Positions 28,523 through 38,393 are shown, numbered from the stretch's first letter. The stretch is 64,000 nt of DNA from Paraniabella ginsengisoli (GCF_022513635.1 NZ_JAKWBL010000001.1:558001-622000), one strand, 5' to 3'. Numbers and translations: made by a program. The notes: a model not told the origin generated them from the letters alone.

Positions 28523-28823
28523 GGAAAGTTGATAAGGATAATTAGCCGATTAGCTAATGTGATGATATGATAATGCGATGTGATGTCTGAACCTGGATTT
28601 ATTTGATTTTGTGATTAGGAAGGAAATGAATATTTCATTTATCTTAATCATGTTTAATTAATGCCAATGTCATAAAACGTACATCGTAATTCTTAACTCG
28701 TACATTGATTTGCGGAGAATAGGTAGGATGATTTATATGCTGCAGTACAAGCGAGCGTGGCAAGGAAGATGCCAGTTGTTTATAGATGATTCAATAAAAA
28801 AATTAAAACGTATATAATTTAAG
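28523..28823. other. Gene-free stretch between sdaA and pyrF
   Basis: No credible coding frame. The left part iterates GATGATATGATAATGCGATGTGATG-like units (in pieces shorter than ten bases) and the right part has CGTACATCG-type units. Positions about 28741-28790 resemble the end of the dispersed repeat near 47361 (CAGTACAAG and TGGC spacing), but weakly. Confidence 0.4.
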
Positions 28824-29626
28824 ATGACAAGAGCTGAACTGATACAATTGATTAAAAGCAGAAAATCTTATTTGTGTGTTGGACTTGATACGGATATTGC
28901 AAAAATTCCGGAGCATTTAAGAGCGAACCCGGATGGCGTGGTTGAATTTAACAAAACGATTATTGATGCGACAAGAGACTTGTGCGTTTCGTATAAAATC
29001 AATACAGCTTTTTATGAATCGCAAGGCGTGGCCGGCTGGCAGGCAATGGAGCAAACGGTGACCTATATTGGTGATGATCATTTTAAAATTGCAGATGCCA
29101 AGCGCGGCGATATTGGGAATACGTCTGATCAATATGCCAAGGCTTTTTTGAAACGCTACCTTTTGATTCTGTTACCGTAGCGCCTTATATGGGAAGCGAT
29201 AGCGTTCAGCCATTTTTGAAGTACGATGGGAAATGGGCAATTGTATTGGGACTTACATCGAACAAAGGTGCAGCGGATTTTGAGTTGCAGTCTTGCGAAG
29301 ATGGCATGTTGTATGAAAAAGTATTAAAGACGGTTTCGCAATGGGGAACGGATGAAAATACAATGTTTGTAGTTGGCGCTACGCAGGCTGATTCTTTTAC
29401 GGCTATTCGTCAAATAATTCCTAATCATTTTTTATTGGTTCCGGGTGTGGGTGCTCAAGGCGGCAGTTTGAAAGACATCTCGGAAAAGGCGATGAATGCT
29501 GATTGTGGTTTGTTAGTGAATGTGAGCCGCGATATTATTTTTGCTTCGGGAGGACAGGATTTTGCTGAAGCTGCCAGAGCAAAAGCATTGATGTATCAGA
29601 AAGAAATGATGGAGTATTTGAAATAG
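28824..29626 (+). CDS. pyrF: Orotidine 5'-phosphate decarboxylase (type 2)
   Basis: The cytoplasmic TIM-barrel enzyme for the last step of UMP synthesis. [15 protein letters not shown] marks the N-terminus, [19 protein letters not shown] holds the catalytic Lys-Asp network, and VGATQADSF and [10 protein letters not shown] bind phosphate; these are typical of the longer type 2 family. One T missing in the run 29144-29149 breaks it; adding it gives [20 protein letters not shown]. The repaired protein has 267 aa, normal for the family. As an essential pyrimidine gene, its lesion is good evidence for base-calling error. Confidence 0.95.
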
Positions 29627-29650
29627 CTCGTCAAAAAATATCTATATTTG
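29617..29650 (+). promoter_or_regulatory. Promoter of tRNA-Arg
   Basis: TTTG at 29617-29620 and TATATTTG at 29643-29650, 22 bases apart, match the Bacteroidota -33/-7 pattern. The tRNA begins 26 bases downstream. The -33 element lies within the end of pyrF. Confidence 0.5.
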
Positions 29651-29675
29651 CGCCTCAGAAATAGTTTTCTGAGTT

Positions 29676-29749
29676 GGTCCGGTAGCTCAGCTGGATAGAG
29701 CAACTGCCTTCTAAGCAGTAGGTCATTGGTTCGAATCCAATCCGGATCA
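29676..29749 (+). tRNA. tRNA-Arg (anticodon TCT)
   Basis: A 74-base cloverleaf. The acceptor stem GGTCCGG pairs with CCGGATC (one G.U pair), the D-arm is GCTCAGCTGGATAGAGC, and the anticodon loop CTTCTAA is closed by ACTGC/GCAGT. The T-loop TTCGAAT is standard. CCA is not encoded. Confidence 0.96.
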
Positions 29750-29760
29750 CAATAAAATTC

Positions 29761-29788
29761 AACACTTACAATAGTAGGTGTTTTTTAT
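29761..29788 (+). terminator. Terminator after tRNA-Arg
   Basis: AACACTTA pairs with TAGGTGTT (one G.U pair) around CAATAG and is followed by a T-run. It starts 12 bases after the tRNA. Confidence 0.7.
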
Positions 29789-30108
29789 TTATGGATACAA
29801 TGCAGACAATCTTCACTAATTATATCTGCTTTTCGATGTACCATGATCAGACAAACTTTGCCAATTTTAAGCTATGCTATATATCATACACTATAAGCCG
29901 TGTACGGCAAATCTTGCAATGTCATAATTTGCAAAGTTAAAAATTAAGATATCTAAAATTGGCCATAAATGAATTAATTATTTTGATAATATTTCTTTTT
30001 TAAGAAAATGTTAGAAATATTCACAATTTTTGTAAAAATTACAATTAAGTTTTATAATAAAACAACGTAAATCTTATCTTTGCGCACAATTAAAACAAAC
30101 TTATCACG
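29789..30108. other. AT-rich leader region of glnN
   Basis: No gene is visible. The stretch is very AT-rich and contains the exact -7 box TATCTTTG at 30075-30082, 26 bases before the glnN start. Imperfect inverted repeats such as AATTTGCAAAG-type pieces occur near 29925, but I cannot assign an operator. Confidence 0.45.
30075..30082 (+). promoter_or_regulatory. -7 promoter box of glnN
   Basis: TATCTTTG exactly matches TAnnTTTG. A TTTT tract about 22 bases upstream is a weak -33 element. Confidence 0.55.
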
Positions 30109-32298
30109 ATGTCTCTAAGAATTTCTGCACTTTCAAACATTCCGGCTACAACAGATGAGTTGGGAAAAATTACGCCAAAGATTACAACGGTATTTGGCTC
30201 ACATGTATTTAACCTCAAAACTGCGAGAGAATATTTGAGCGACGATGCTTATAAAAGCATTTTGGCTTCAATGAAATCTGGTCAGAAAATTGACAGAAAC
30301 GTAGCAGCGAACATCGCTAATGGTATGCGTGCCTGGGCAGAAAGCAAAGGTGTAACTCACTTTACACACTGGTTTCAACCGTTGACAGGCACAACTGCTG
30401 AAAAGCATGATTCTTTCTTTACACTTAAAAGTGATGGTACTCCGATCGAAGAGTTTGATGGTGCTGCTTTAATTCAGCAAGAGCCTGATGCTTCTTCTTT
30501 CCCGAATGGTGGCCTGCGTGCTACTTTCGAGGCAAGAGGTTATACTGGTTGGGATCCTTCTTCTCCTCCTTTTATTATTGAAATTGGACACGGACGTACA
30601 CTTTGTATTCCTACTATATTTATTTCTTATACTGGTGAATCTTTAGATTATAAAGCGCCGTTATTAAAATCGATCGATGCTTTAAACAAGGCCGCGGTAG
30701 ATGTATGTAACTATTTCGACAGAAATGTGACCAAGGTAACTGTTACCCTGGGTTGGGAGCAGGAGTATTTTGTAATAGATGACGGTTTGTTTAAGGCAAG
30801 GCCGGATCTTATTATGTGCGGACGTACTTTGTATGGTCATAACTCTGCAAAAAATCAGCAATTAGAAGATCACTATTTCGGATCGATTCCTGAAAGAGTA
30901 TATGCTTTTATGCGCGATTTTGAAAACGAATGCTATAAATTAGGTATTCCTTTAAGAACACGTCACAATGAGGTAGCACCTGCACAGTTTGAGTGCGCGC
31001 CAATATTTGAAGAGGCCAACCTTGCGGTAGATCATAACACATTGTTGATGGATGTGATGACACGTATCGCATTAAGACACGGCTTGCGTGTATTGCTTCA
31101 TGAAAAACCTTTCGCTGGTATTAACGGAAGTGGAAAGCATAATAACTGGAGTATGTCTACCGATACAGGTGTAAACCTTTTGGCTCCGGGTAAAACGCCT
31201 AAAAGCAACTTGATGTTCCTTGCGTTTTTTGTAAATACAATCAAAGCGGTTCATGATTATGCTGATGTGTTAAGAGCCGCCATTGCTTCTGCTCCAAACG
31301 ATCACAGATTGGGTGCCAACGAAGCGCCGCCTGCAATCATTTCTGTATTTATTGGAGAATACTTAACTAAAGTATTGAACGATATTAAGCAGCGTGTGAA
31401 CAATGATATGGATGAGCAGGATGAAAGCATGTTGAAATTAGACATTCACAAAAATATTCCTGATCTTTTATTAGACAATACTGATCGTAACCGTACTTCT
31501 CCATTTGCATTTACCGGCAATAAATTTGAATTTAGAGCGGTAGGTTCTACTGCAAACTGCGCAAGCCCAATGACGGTGTTGAATACCATCATGGCGCAAA
31601 CGCTTAAGAACTTTAAAACTGAAGTTGATGGTTTGATCGAAAAAGGAGAGAAGAAAGAGATCGCTATTATGCAGGTAATTAATGATTACATTGTAAGCAG
31701 CGAAAAAATATTGTTTGAAGGTGATGGCTACAGCGAAGCTTGGGAAAAAGAAGCGGAGGAAAGAGGCCTTCCAAATCTGAAAACAACTCCGTTAGCGCTT
31801 GATGCAATGGTGAACGAAAAGAATACTGAGTTGTTTGTTAAGAACGGTATTTACAGTCATTCTGAACTTCATGCAAGACACGAAATAGAACTTGAAAAAT
31901 ATATTAAGAAAGTTCAAATCGAAGGCCGTATCATGGGCGAAATGGCTACCAGCATGATTCTTCCTCCAGCTATTCGTTATCAAAATCTTTTAGCTAAAAA
32001 CATTAAAGGTTTGAAGGATGCAGGATTGACGGAAGAAGCTTATGCGAACCAAAAACAGATCCTTGATAAAATATCTGAGCATATTAACAAAGCAAGCGAC
32101 CTTGTAGAGCAAATGATTGGGGCAAGGAAGAAAGCTAATGCGATTGAAGACACTCGTGAAAAAGCGATCGCATACGAAGCTGACGTGAAAGCTAAATTCT
32201 TTGATCAAATTCGTTACCATGCTGACAAATTAGAATTATTGGTAGATGATAAAGAATGGTATTTACCAAAATATCGTGAGTTGTTATTTTTACGCTAA
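30109..32298 (+). CDS. glnN: Glutamine synthetase, type III
   Basis: The 729-aa GSIII enzyme that makes glutamine from glutamate, ammonia and ATP; it assembles as a double hexamer in the cytoplasm. The motifs of the family are clear: WFQPLTGTTAEKHDSF, GWEQEYFVID, RTRHNEVAPAQFECAP, HEKPFAGINGSGKHNNWS and the ATP-contact NRTSPFAFTGNKFEFRAVGS. The start MSLRISALSNIP is standard. It is the longest uninterrupted conserved gene here with no lesion. An exact -7 box and a strong terminator frame it as a single-gene unit. Confidence 0.97.
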   Translation: MSLRISALSNIPATTDELGKITPKITTVFGSHVFNLKTAREYLSDDAYKSILASMKSGQKIDRNVAANIANGMRAWAESKGVTHFTHWFQPLTGTTAEKHDSFFTLKSDGTPIEEFDGAALIQQEPDASSFPNGGLRATFEARGYTGWDPSSPPFIIEIGHGRTLCIPTIFISYTGESLDYKAPLLKSIDALNKAAVDVCNYFDRNVTKVTVTLGWEQEYFVIDDGLFKARPDLIMCGRTLYGHNSAKNQQLEDHYFGSIPERVYAFMRDFENECYKLGIPLRTRHNEVAPAQFECAPIFEEANLAVDHNTLLMDVMTRIALRHGLRVLLHEKPFAGINGSGKHNNWSMSTDTGVNLLAPGKTPKSNLMFLAFFVNTIKAVHDYADVLRAAIASAPNDHRLGANEAPPAIISVFIGEYLTKVLNDIKQRVNNDMDEQDESMLKLDIHKNIPDLLLDNTDRNRTSPFAFTGNKFEFRAVGSTANCASPMTVLNTIMAQTLKNFKTEVDGLIEKGEKKEIAIMQVINDYIVSSEKILFEGDGYSEAWEKEAEERGLPNLKTTPLALDAMVNEKNTELFVKNGIYSHSELHARHEIELEKYIKKVQIEGRIMGEMATSMILPPAIRYQNLLAKNIKGLKDAGLTEEAYANQKQILDKISEHINKASDLVEQMIGARKKANAIEDTREKAIAYEADVKAKFFDQIRYHADKLELLVDDKEWYLPKYRELLFLR

Positions 32299-32322
32299 GA
32301 AAATGAATAATCAATAATGAAG

Positions 32323-32354
32323 AGAGCCACGCAGTAAATAATGCGTGGCTTTTT
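32323..32354 (+). terminator. Terminator of glnN
   Basis: A perfect 9-bp stem AGCCACGCA / TGCGTGGCT with loop GTAAATAA, followed by a T-run. Confidence 0.85.
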
Positions 32355-32485
32355 TGTTTGGTTAGCACAGCGATTTCTTTCACGCAACGGACACAACGAA
32401 TGCAGAGAACGAAACATGAGTTGTGTGAGTATCCGCCTTTGTTCCGTAGCATTCTTACGCTCTTTTGTAGGAAATACTTCCGGCA

Positions 32486-33681
32486 TTATTCCACATAATT
32501 CTGCAAGTATTGAAAGTGGCTGCCCAAATTTCCTTTTGCAGCAATGGTGGCGCGCTTTATCAGGTTATTATTATTTTGCTCTGACAGATTATCTAAAACA
32601 TATTTGATGAGCTGTTCCCCAAAATAGCGGCTGGCATCTCGCGGTAATTCATTAGGCAGATTTCCTACGGCCATTACGTCGACGGAGTTGGTTTCATAAG
32701 GCCTCGTTTCTTCAAAACTATTTCTGTCGATACCATAAACAGGATTTTCAATATTTCCATTACTGATATTGATGGGGATGGAGCCATATTTGTCATCAGA
32801 AATATCAGCGATGGTTTGAATGATAAAGCGATTATTGGTTATGTCTTCTTTTTGAAAAAGACGCGGAACAGATTCTTCCCAATAAATACCATTTAGTAGG
32901 ATGTCTGTTTGCGCTGCATAGGCAAGAACCTGCATTGATAATTTTGTGGATTTTGATGAAAATCTTCGCGGCTGTAGTTTCCTGTAATTTCATGTTCGTA
33001 AAGATCGCGGCCTTTTAGTTGCGTGTAAACCGGATAAGCAAATCTTCTTTCTAAATATTCATCCGGCTCTACTTCATGCAAGCCCATCAAATTCATAATT
33101 TCGATAAGCCCATGTGCTACGCGCCGCTACCGGTTATTGCAACCTTTATATTGGGAAGTTTTAAACCAAAATAACTATGTATAAGGTCCTTAAAGTTTTT
33201 TTGTTTGTACACTCGTTCCAAATGATATAAGCCGGTTCGATTACCATAAGCCATAATTCCGTTGTGTGCACCAACAATTCCTGCAAAAAACCGAAACCAA
33301 TAATGCGCTGGCCGTCTTCATGTTCTAAGCATTCATAATCAATTAAAGTGATCTTTTTTTGTAAAATAGCTTGAAGCAAATGCTTGTTGTGTGGCTGTTT
33401 CTTTTTCGTATGTGAAAAGAACAGGTAAGTTTTATTATTAATAAGGCTAGCTACAGGAACTTCTTTAATGCCAAGTAGCACATCGCACTTTGATAAATCC
33501 TGATTTAGCTTTACGCCAGCCCTTTCGTATTCAAAGTCTTTATAGCTGCGTGTTTCAGAAGGTTGAACAGTTATTGTCAGGTTTTTTTAACTGATAATAG
33601 CCAACGGCATTGATCAGGTGTAAGTGCGACGCGGTTGTCGTGTGGTATTTTTTCTTCTTTTATGATACCAAGATTTATCAT
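32486..33681 (-). CDS. Saccharopine/alanine dehydrogenase-like NAD(P) oxidoreductase
   Basis: An enzyme of about 399 aa in the AlaDH/PNT N-terminal superfamily, of the saccharopine dehydrogenase (lysine-forming) kind; the exact substrate is uncertain. The start INLGIIKEEKIPHDNRVALT is diagnostic, and VAITGSGRVAHG is the dinucleotide-binding loop. Four missing bases break it: an A near 33580-33587 (restores VKKNLTITVQPSETRSY), a T near 33279-33285 (GFFAGIVGAHNGIMAYG), a C near 33120-33127 (ITGSGRVAHGL) and an A near 32930-32940 (NYQMQVLAYAAQTDIL). Each junction is conserved once repaired. It has the densest set of lesions of any gene here, so true decay cannot be fully excluded. Confidence 0.8.
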
Positions 33682-33875
33682 GTAACTTTGTTGCAATGTT
33701 GTACGTAAGTTACTTTAAAGATTTTTGAATGGCGAATCTTAAGAAGATATTTAAAATTATTATCAGGGCAGTTATACCCAGGAAGAAGTGTTGTAAATAG
33801 GCGTTATAAATAATAGTGTTTTGCCATGATATTTTAAAATAAAATTCGTAATATTGCACCCGCTTCAAAAAGCAG

Positions 33876-33959
33876 GCCCAGATGGCGGAATTGGTAGACG
33901 CGCTAGACTCAAAATCTGGTTTTCGCAAGGGAGTGCAGGTTCGATTCCTGTTCTGGGCA
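33876..33959 (+). tRNA. tRNA-Leu (anticodon CAA)
   Basis: An 84-base class II tRNA. Acceptor GCCCAGA pairs with TCTGGGC, the anticodon loop CTCAAAA is closed by CTAGA/TCTGG, a long variable arm follows, and the T-loop is TTCGATT. CCA is not encoded. Confidence 0.96.
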
Positions 33960-33962
33960 CAC

Positions 33963-33988
33963 AACCACCTTTGATGGGTGGTTTTTTT
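33963..33988 (+). terminator. Terminator after tRNA-Leu
   Basis: AACCACC pairs with GGTGGTT around TTTGATG, followed by seven T. It starts four bases after the tRNA. Confidence 0.75.
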
Positions 33989-34020
33989 ATGCGTTTAACT
34001 ATCAATGTATCCCGAAATCA

Positions 34021-34482
34021 TCAATTTATACTGCCTTGTTTATTAAAATAAGATTTTGCAAAAAGGGAAATGGGTATCCCAACGCAGAAATATAAAATTG
34101 CTATAGCGATTATTGCTTTTTCTAAATTAAAAGGGGATGATTGAATTTTACTTAATGGTATAATTACCATTGTTGTGACCACCCAGGCAATTAGTGCAAT
34201 TAAAAAGGAGCTTAGAAAAATACTTTTCTTTAAGAATGAAACTTTGGTATAACTCAGGAAATAGGTAACTGCGCACATTAATACAATAAAAAAGTGTACT
34301 GCAAGGCCAAACAGAATATATTTTACCGCTCCGGAATAGGCCTCCTTTCCGAATATCCCACTTGCTATGTATTGTAATACAATATCTGGTGTTACTCCGT
34401 TCGACAAATAAGCTTGTGCAAATGCGGCACATATGTCTAATGAACCTGCAACGAATGTAGCTTTGAGAATTGCCTTTATCAT
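34021..34482 (-). CDS. Conserved four-helix membrane protein
   Basis: A 153-aa integral membrane protein with four hydrophobic helices (about 7-25, 52-75, 87-110 and 121-142). GVTPDIVLQYIASGIFGKEAY after the first helix is a segment I associate with a conserved uncharacterised family in Bacteroidota. No catalytic residue is evident. It is intact, transcribed towards the tRNA-Leu terminator, and borders the accessory locus on its left. Confidence 0.7.
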   Translation of the reverse strand: MIKAILKATFVAGSLDICAAFAQAYLSNGVTPDIVLQYIASGIFGKEAYSGAVKYILFGLAVHFFIVLMCAVTYFLSYTKVSFLKKSIFLSSFLIALIAWVVTTMVIIPLSKIQSSPFNLEKAIIAIAILYFCVGIPISLFAKSYFNKQGSIN

Positions 34483-34644
34483 TTACTAGAATTTTTTATA
34501 AGGTAAGTAACAGTCAAGAAGCGCTAACACCGGAAGCAATTGAAAACCTGTACATGAATTTAAAACAAAAAGTGCAAGTGTATCGAAAAATGAATTTTAG
34601 TGTACGTTGATCGATTAAGCGGCCAGAAAATATTTTTTAAAATA

Positions 34645-34687
34645 TTAGTCTATTTATTTGGTAGACTAAAAGATATTGATAATTTTG
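34645..34687 (+). promoter_or_regulatory. Promoter with operator-like inverted repeat
   Basis: TTTG (34657-34660), 19 bases, then TAATTTTG (34680-34687) is a full match to the Bacteroidota promoter pattern. A perfect inverted repeat, TTAGTCTA (34645-34652) and TAGACTAA (34662-34669) with 9 bases between, spans the -33 element. A dimeric regulator bound here would compete with RNA polymerase. It lies about 470 bases before susC, so it may drive the locus through a long leader or drive the short ORF only. Confidence 0.65.
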
Positions 34688-34733
34688 CAACATCACAATT
34701 ACACATTCACTAAACCGAAGTAATCATTTAGAT

Positions 34734-34799
34734 ATGGCAACTGTAAAAGAAAATACGGTGACGGTATTACAAGGGAAAGCAAATGTAACCCGATGTTAA
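34734..34799 (+). CDS. Short ORF, possible leader peptide or gene stump
   Basis: A 21-codon frame starting ATG about 40 bases after the operator-promoter: MATVKENTVTVLQGKANVT then Arg-Cys-stop. The composition is protein-like. In a shifted frame the coding look continues for a few residues (PDVKASVLRL), so this may be the first part of a truncated or frameshifted gene rather than a leader peptide. No function is claimed. Confidence 0.35.
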   Translation: MATVKENTVTVLQGKANVTRC

Positions 34800-35157
34800 A
34801 GCGTCTGTGCTTAGGCTCAGATTGCTTTTTAAGGTAGTCTGTATTGAACCTTCAAATCACTTTTTCAAATCACAGCTTAATATTAATAAAAAAACGGAAG
34901 CGCGGCAACGCTCCCGTAGACTGTTAAGCTTTTAATACATCTGAGAACATATTAATTCAATTCTTAACAATTTAAAGGTATGAAAAAAAGCATAACCATT
35001 TGCAATTACCACTCTATCGCCACTGCACATTAAAGAGATGCTATACAAGTATGGCTATTTGCTGTTGTTAGCAGGCATCTCCATCTAAACCAATTTCATT
35101 TTCCAACATTTATTTTCGGCATGTTGCTACAAAGCCTCATGCGTACAACTTTATTTT

Positions 35158-38100
35158 ATGAACTACAATGGCTTTGTGATTCTAAGAAGAATCATGTTCC
35201 TTTTTATCATCCAATTTGGTTTCTACTTCTATGTAACTGCGCAGGATGAACCGCAACCCGTAATAAATTCTATCTTGGATGGTGTCATTTTGGATAGTAT
35301 TGATAAACACCCACTGGACGGAGCAACAGTCAACATTAAAGGCACCACCAACCAAACTTCAACAGACAAAAAAGGAAAATTCCGTTTAAGAACAGGTCAA
35401 ACTATACCATGCATACTGGTCGTCAGTTTTGTTGGCTATAAAGCAAAGGAGCTTGAAGTGACAGATACTTTATCTCTGCGAATTACACTGGAACCAATAA
35501 ATCAGGATCTTTCGGAAGTTGTTGTAGTTGGTTACGGAACACAAAAGAAGAGTGATGTTACGGGAGCGGTAGCATCTGTTCCATCTGTTGTAAAAGACCA
35601 ACCGGTTTCTTCTGTTGAACGTTTGTTGCAAGGTTCTGTAGCTGGTGTACAGGTTACGCAAACAAGCGGCCAGCCGGGCGGGGGTACTAGTATTCAGATA
35701 CGTGGTAATAATTCGATTAATGCTGGCAGCAACCCACTTTATGTAATTGATGGGTTTCCTGTGAATACTGATTACGGATTAGTAGACGCTGGCGTGAATA
35801 CTGGCTCAGCTATTAACCCTCTTTCTACTATCAATCCTACTGACATCGAAAACATAGACGTTTTAAAAGATGCTTCGGCAACTGCTATTTATGGTTCTCG
35901 AGGTGCTAACGGAGTGGTGATCATCACCACAAAGAAAGGAGCAAAAAATAAAAACTCATTTACTTATGACACATATTACGGCATACAGGAAGTAACAAAA
36001 ACGTTACCGGTATTAAACGCAGCTCAATGGTGGCAATTGCGAAAGGATGCTGCTGCTAACTCAGGTAAAACAGCCTCTTTGCCTACCACATCAGGTTATG
36101 CGTTGGACACGACTGGCGTTGGCACCGACTGGCAGTCTGCAGCTTTTAGAAAGGCACCGATACAAAGTCATAGCCTGTCCTTAATGATGGGAACTGCTAA
36201 GACAAGGCTTGCGCTTTCCTTAAGCTATTTCGATCAGCAGGGCATTTTGCAGAATACAGACTTCAAAAGATTTTCAGGAAGATTAAATGTTGAACATGAT
36301 TACAGCGATAAGTTTCATATATCAACCAGTATGATCGTTAGCAGATCAAAAGCAAATATTGCGCCTACTGCTGTTGTGGGAAATATATTGCTAACGCCGC
36401 CTTCTTTACCAATATACGATGATGCGGGTGCTTTTATACTTTACAGCCCGTTTGAATCTTCTTTACAGAACCCGATCAATTCTCTTTATAATCAACTTAA
36501 CGAAAATAATATCAATCGCTTTTTAGGCAATGTTGCTGCAGAATATAAACTCACTAATGATCTTAAAGCAAAAGTATTGATTGGTGCTGATGTTGTCGAT
36601 ACTAAGCAAAATCGCTATTTACTAAAACTACTGCTGAAGGCCTGGACTTGCAGGGTCTTGCTCAAATAGGAAATTTAAACACTGTAAACTGGCTTAATGA
36701 AAATACGATCAGTTATGATAAATTAATTAATGATAAGCATCAGTTAAATGCGGTGGCGGGGTTCACTGCTCAAAAGTCAGTTACAGAGGGAGTCATTGCT
36801 GAAGCAGCGGGTTTTGCAACGGACGATGCTTCCTATCATAACATAAAAACAGGAATAACTAATCGCACTCCTTCTTCTTCTTATGTAAGTTGGGCTTTGG
36901 CTTCTTATTTGGGCCGTGTGAATTATATTTTTGATTCCAGATACTTATTCACGTTCTCGTTTCGCGCAGATGGATCGTCAAAATTTGGAGCCAATAATAA
37001 ATGGGGCTATTTCCCTTCCGCAGCATTTGCGTGGAATGTAAGAAATGAAAAATTCTTTACCGATAATTCTTCCTTCTCTCAATTAAAGTTGCGCTTGAGT
37101 GCCGGAACCACAGGTAATCAAAGCATACCAGCCTACCAATCACTTTCTCAACTGGCCTATCTTCGATACAATTTTTCAAACACTACCGTACACGGTTATG
37201 CACCAGCAACGGTGGCTAATCCTGGTTTAGGATGGGAGAAAACTTTTCAGTTAAATGGTGGGGTAGACGTTGGCCTTTTCAATAACCGCCTTACACTAGT
37301 AGCAGATTATTATTACAAAAGAACTTCAGATCTATTACTTGATTTAACCGTTCCAGGTACTTCCGGATTAGCAGTTTTGAGCGGAGGTCAGGCGGCAACT
37401 ATATACCAGAACATAGGTGTTGTAACAAACAAAGGCGTTGAACTGGCAATCAATTCAATTAACCTTGATGGTCCATTATCCTGGAAAACCGGATTGGTAT
37501 TTTCAAAAAATGTAAATGAAATAGTAGAACTGGGAAATGGATTGGATCAAATCATACCTAATATATCTCAGCCTTCTATTATTAAAGTTGGATATCCCGT
37601 AGGTTCATTTATTGCTTATCAAACTGACGGGGTAATACAGGTAGGAGATGAACCGCTTACCCCGCAACAAAATAAAAGCCCTGGTGGACAGAAATACAGA
37701 GATGTAAATGGAGACGGTATCATAACACAGGCTGGAGATCGCGTGGTTATTGCTAATCAACCTGATTTTACAGCAGGCTTAACCAATAATTTTTCATATA
37801 AGGGTTTCAATTTTTCTTTCTTTTTGCAAACCTCTGTTGGCGGTCAGATATATAATCAAAACAGAAATAATCTTGAGCTTGCTACGGGCTACGCGAATGG
37901 CTCTGTAGATTTATTAAATCGTTGGACACCAACAAACACTAACACTGATGTAAAAGCTGCCTACCAGGATCCGGCCGCAACTATTTCTGATCGATTTATT
38001 GAAGATGGATCTTATCTACGGTTGAAAAATGTAATGCTTAGCTATACATTTTCTAGAAAGGCATTTGGCAACACCGGCATTAAATCGATTAAAATATACG

Positions 38101-38252
38101 GCTCTGCCCAAAACCTTATTACATGGACAAAGTACACAGGGTTCGATCCGGAAGTAAGCGTCAACAATCAGTCGCTTATTGCTCAGGGCATTGATAATGG
38201 TGTATATCCAAATAGCAAGTCTGTACAATTAGGTCTATTGCTCACATTATAA
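35158..38252 (+). CDS. susC: SusC/RagA-type TonB-dependent outer-membrane receptor
   Basis: The TonB-driven outer-membrane channel of a glycan uptake system, working with the SusD that follows. A signal peptide ends near VTAQ; the ATG at 35191 could be the true start. A carboxypeptidase-regulatory-like domain follows (about 42-115), then the SusC hallmark SEVVVVGYGTQKKSDVTGAV, the plug with LYVIDGFPV and DASATAIYGSRGANGVVIITT, and the barrel. There is no STN domain, so it is not set up for anti-sigma signalling. One T missing at 36618-36620 breaks it; adding it gives RYFTKTTAEGLDLQGLAQIG. Repaired length is 1031 aa, normal for SusC. The last residues LGLLLTL fit a barrel end. Confidence 0.95.
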
Positions 38253-38313
38253 ATTCAAAAAATGAAACGTCCATTATAAATCTTCTCACACATTGGAATG
38301 TATGTAGGCGTTC

Positions 38314-38339
38314 CCCGTCCGACCGGTCATCCGGGCGGG
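38314..38339. repeat. GC-rich inverted repeat inside an operon, copy 2
   Basis: Arms CCCGTCCG and CGGGCGGG (one G.T pair) enclose ACCGGTCATC. It lies in the 141-base gap between susC and susD and resembles the element at 13987-14019. It could form a hairpin in the mRNA and lower or stabilise one of the two messages. Confidence 0.5.
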
Positions 38340-38393
38340 CATCCGATCATAAAAAGTCGTTCGCCACGGCGGACAAAATAAAAAATTATACGA

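Larger units (their letters stand above)
34483..35157. other. Regulatory region before the sulfatase locus
   Basis: The longest gene-free gap in the window. At 34498-34611 the plus strand has a protein-like open end (SQEALTPEAIENLYMNLKQK then VQVYRKMNFSVR, stop) with no start, perhaps the tail of a lost gene. At 34645-34687 there is a promoter with an overlapping inverted repeat, followed by a 21-codon ORF. At 34893-34916 ACGGAAGCG pairs with CGCTCCCGT (one mismatch), with an A-run before it that would make it a terminator on the minus strand. No ECF sigma factor or anti-sigma gene precedes susC. Confidence 0.55.

Noticed and set aside
33710-33964. Minus-strand ORF starting MCAQNRNRTCTPLRKPDF
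   Set aside because: Its N-terminal half is the antisense translation of tRNA-Leu, a well-known kind of false gene; the rest is AT-rich spacer.
33854-34051. Plus-strand ORF reading through tRNA-Leu (GGIGRRARLKIWFSQG)
   Set aside because: It is the sense translation of the same tRNA and its terminator, not a protein gene.
34893-34916. Imperfect hairpin as an attenuator for susC
   Set aside because: There is no T-run on the plus-strand side; the A-run before it fits a minus-strand terminator, and no gene for it to terminate is visible.
35100-35200. ECF sigma / anti-sigma control of the SusC system
   Set aside because: No sigma or FecR-like gene is upstream and SusC lacks an STN domain.
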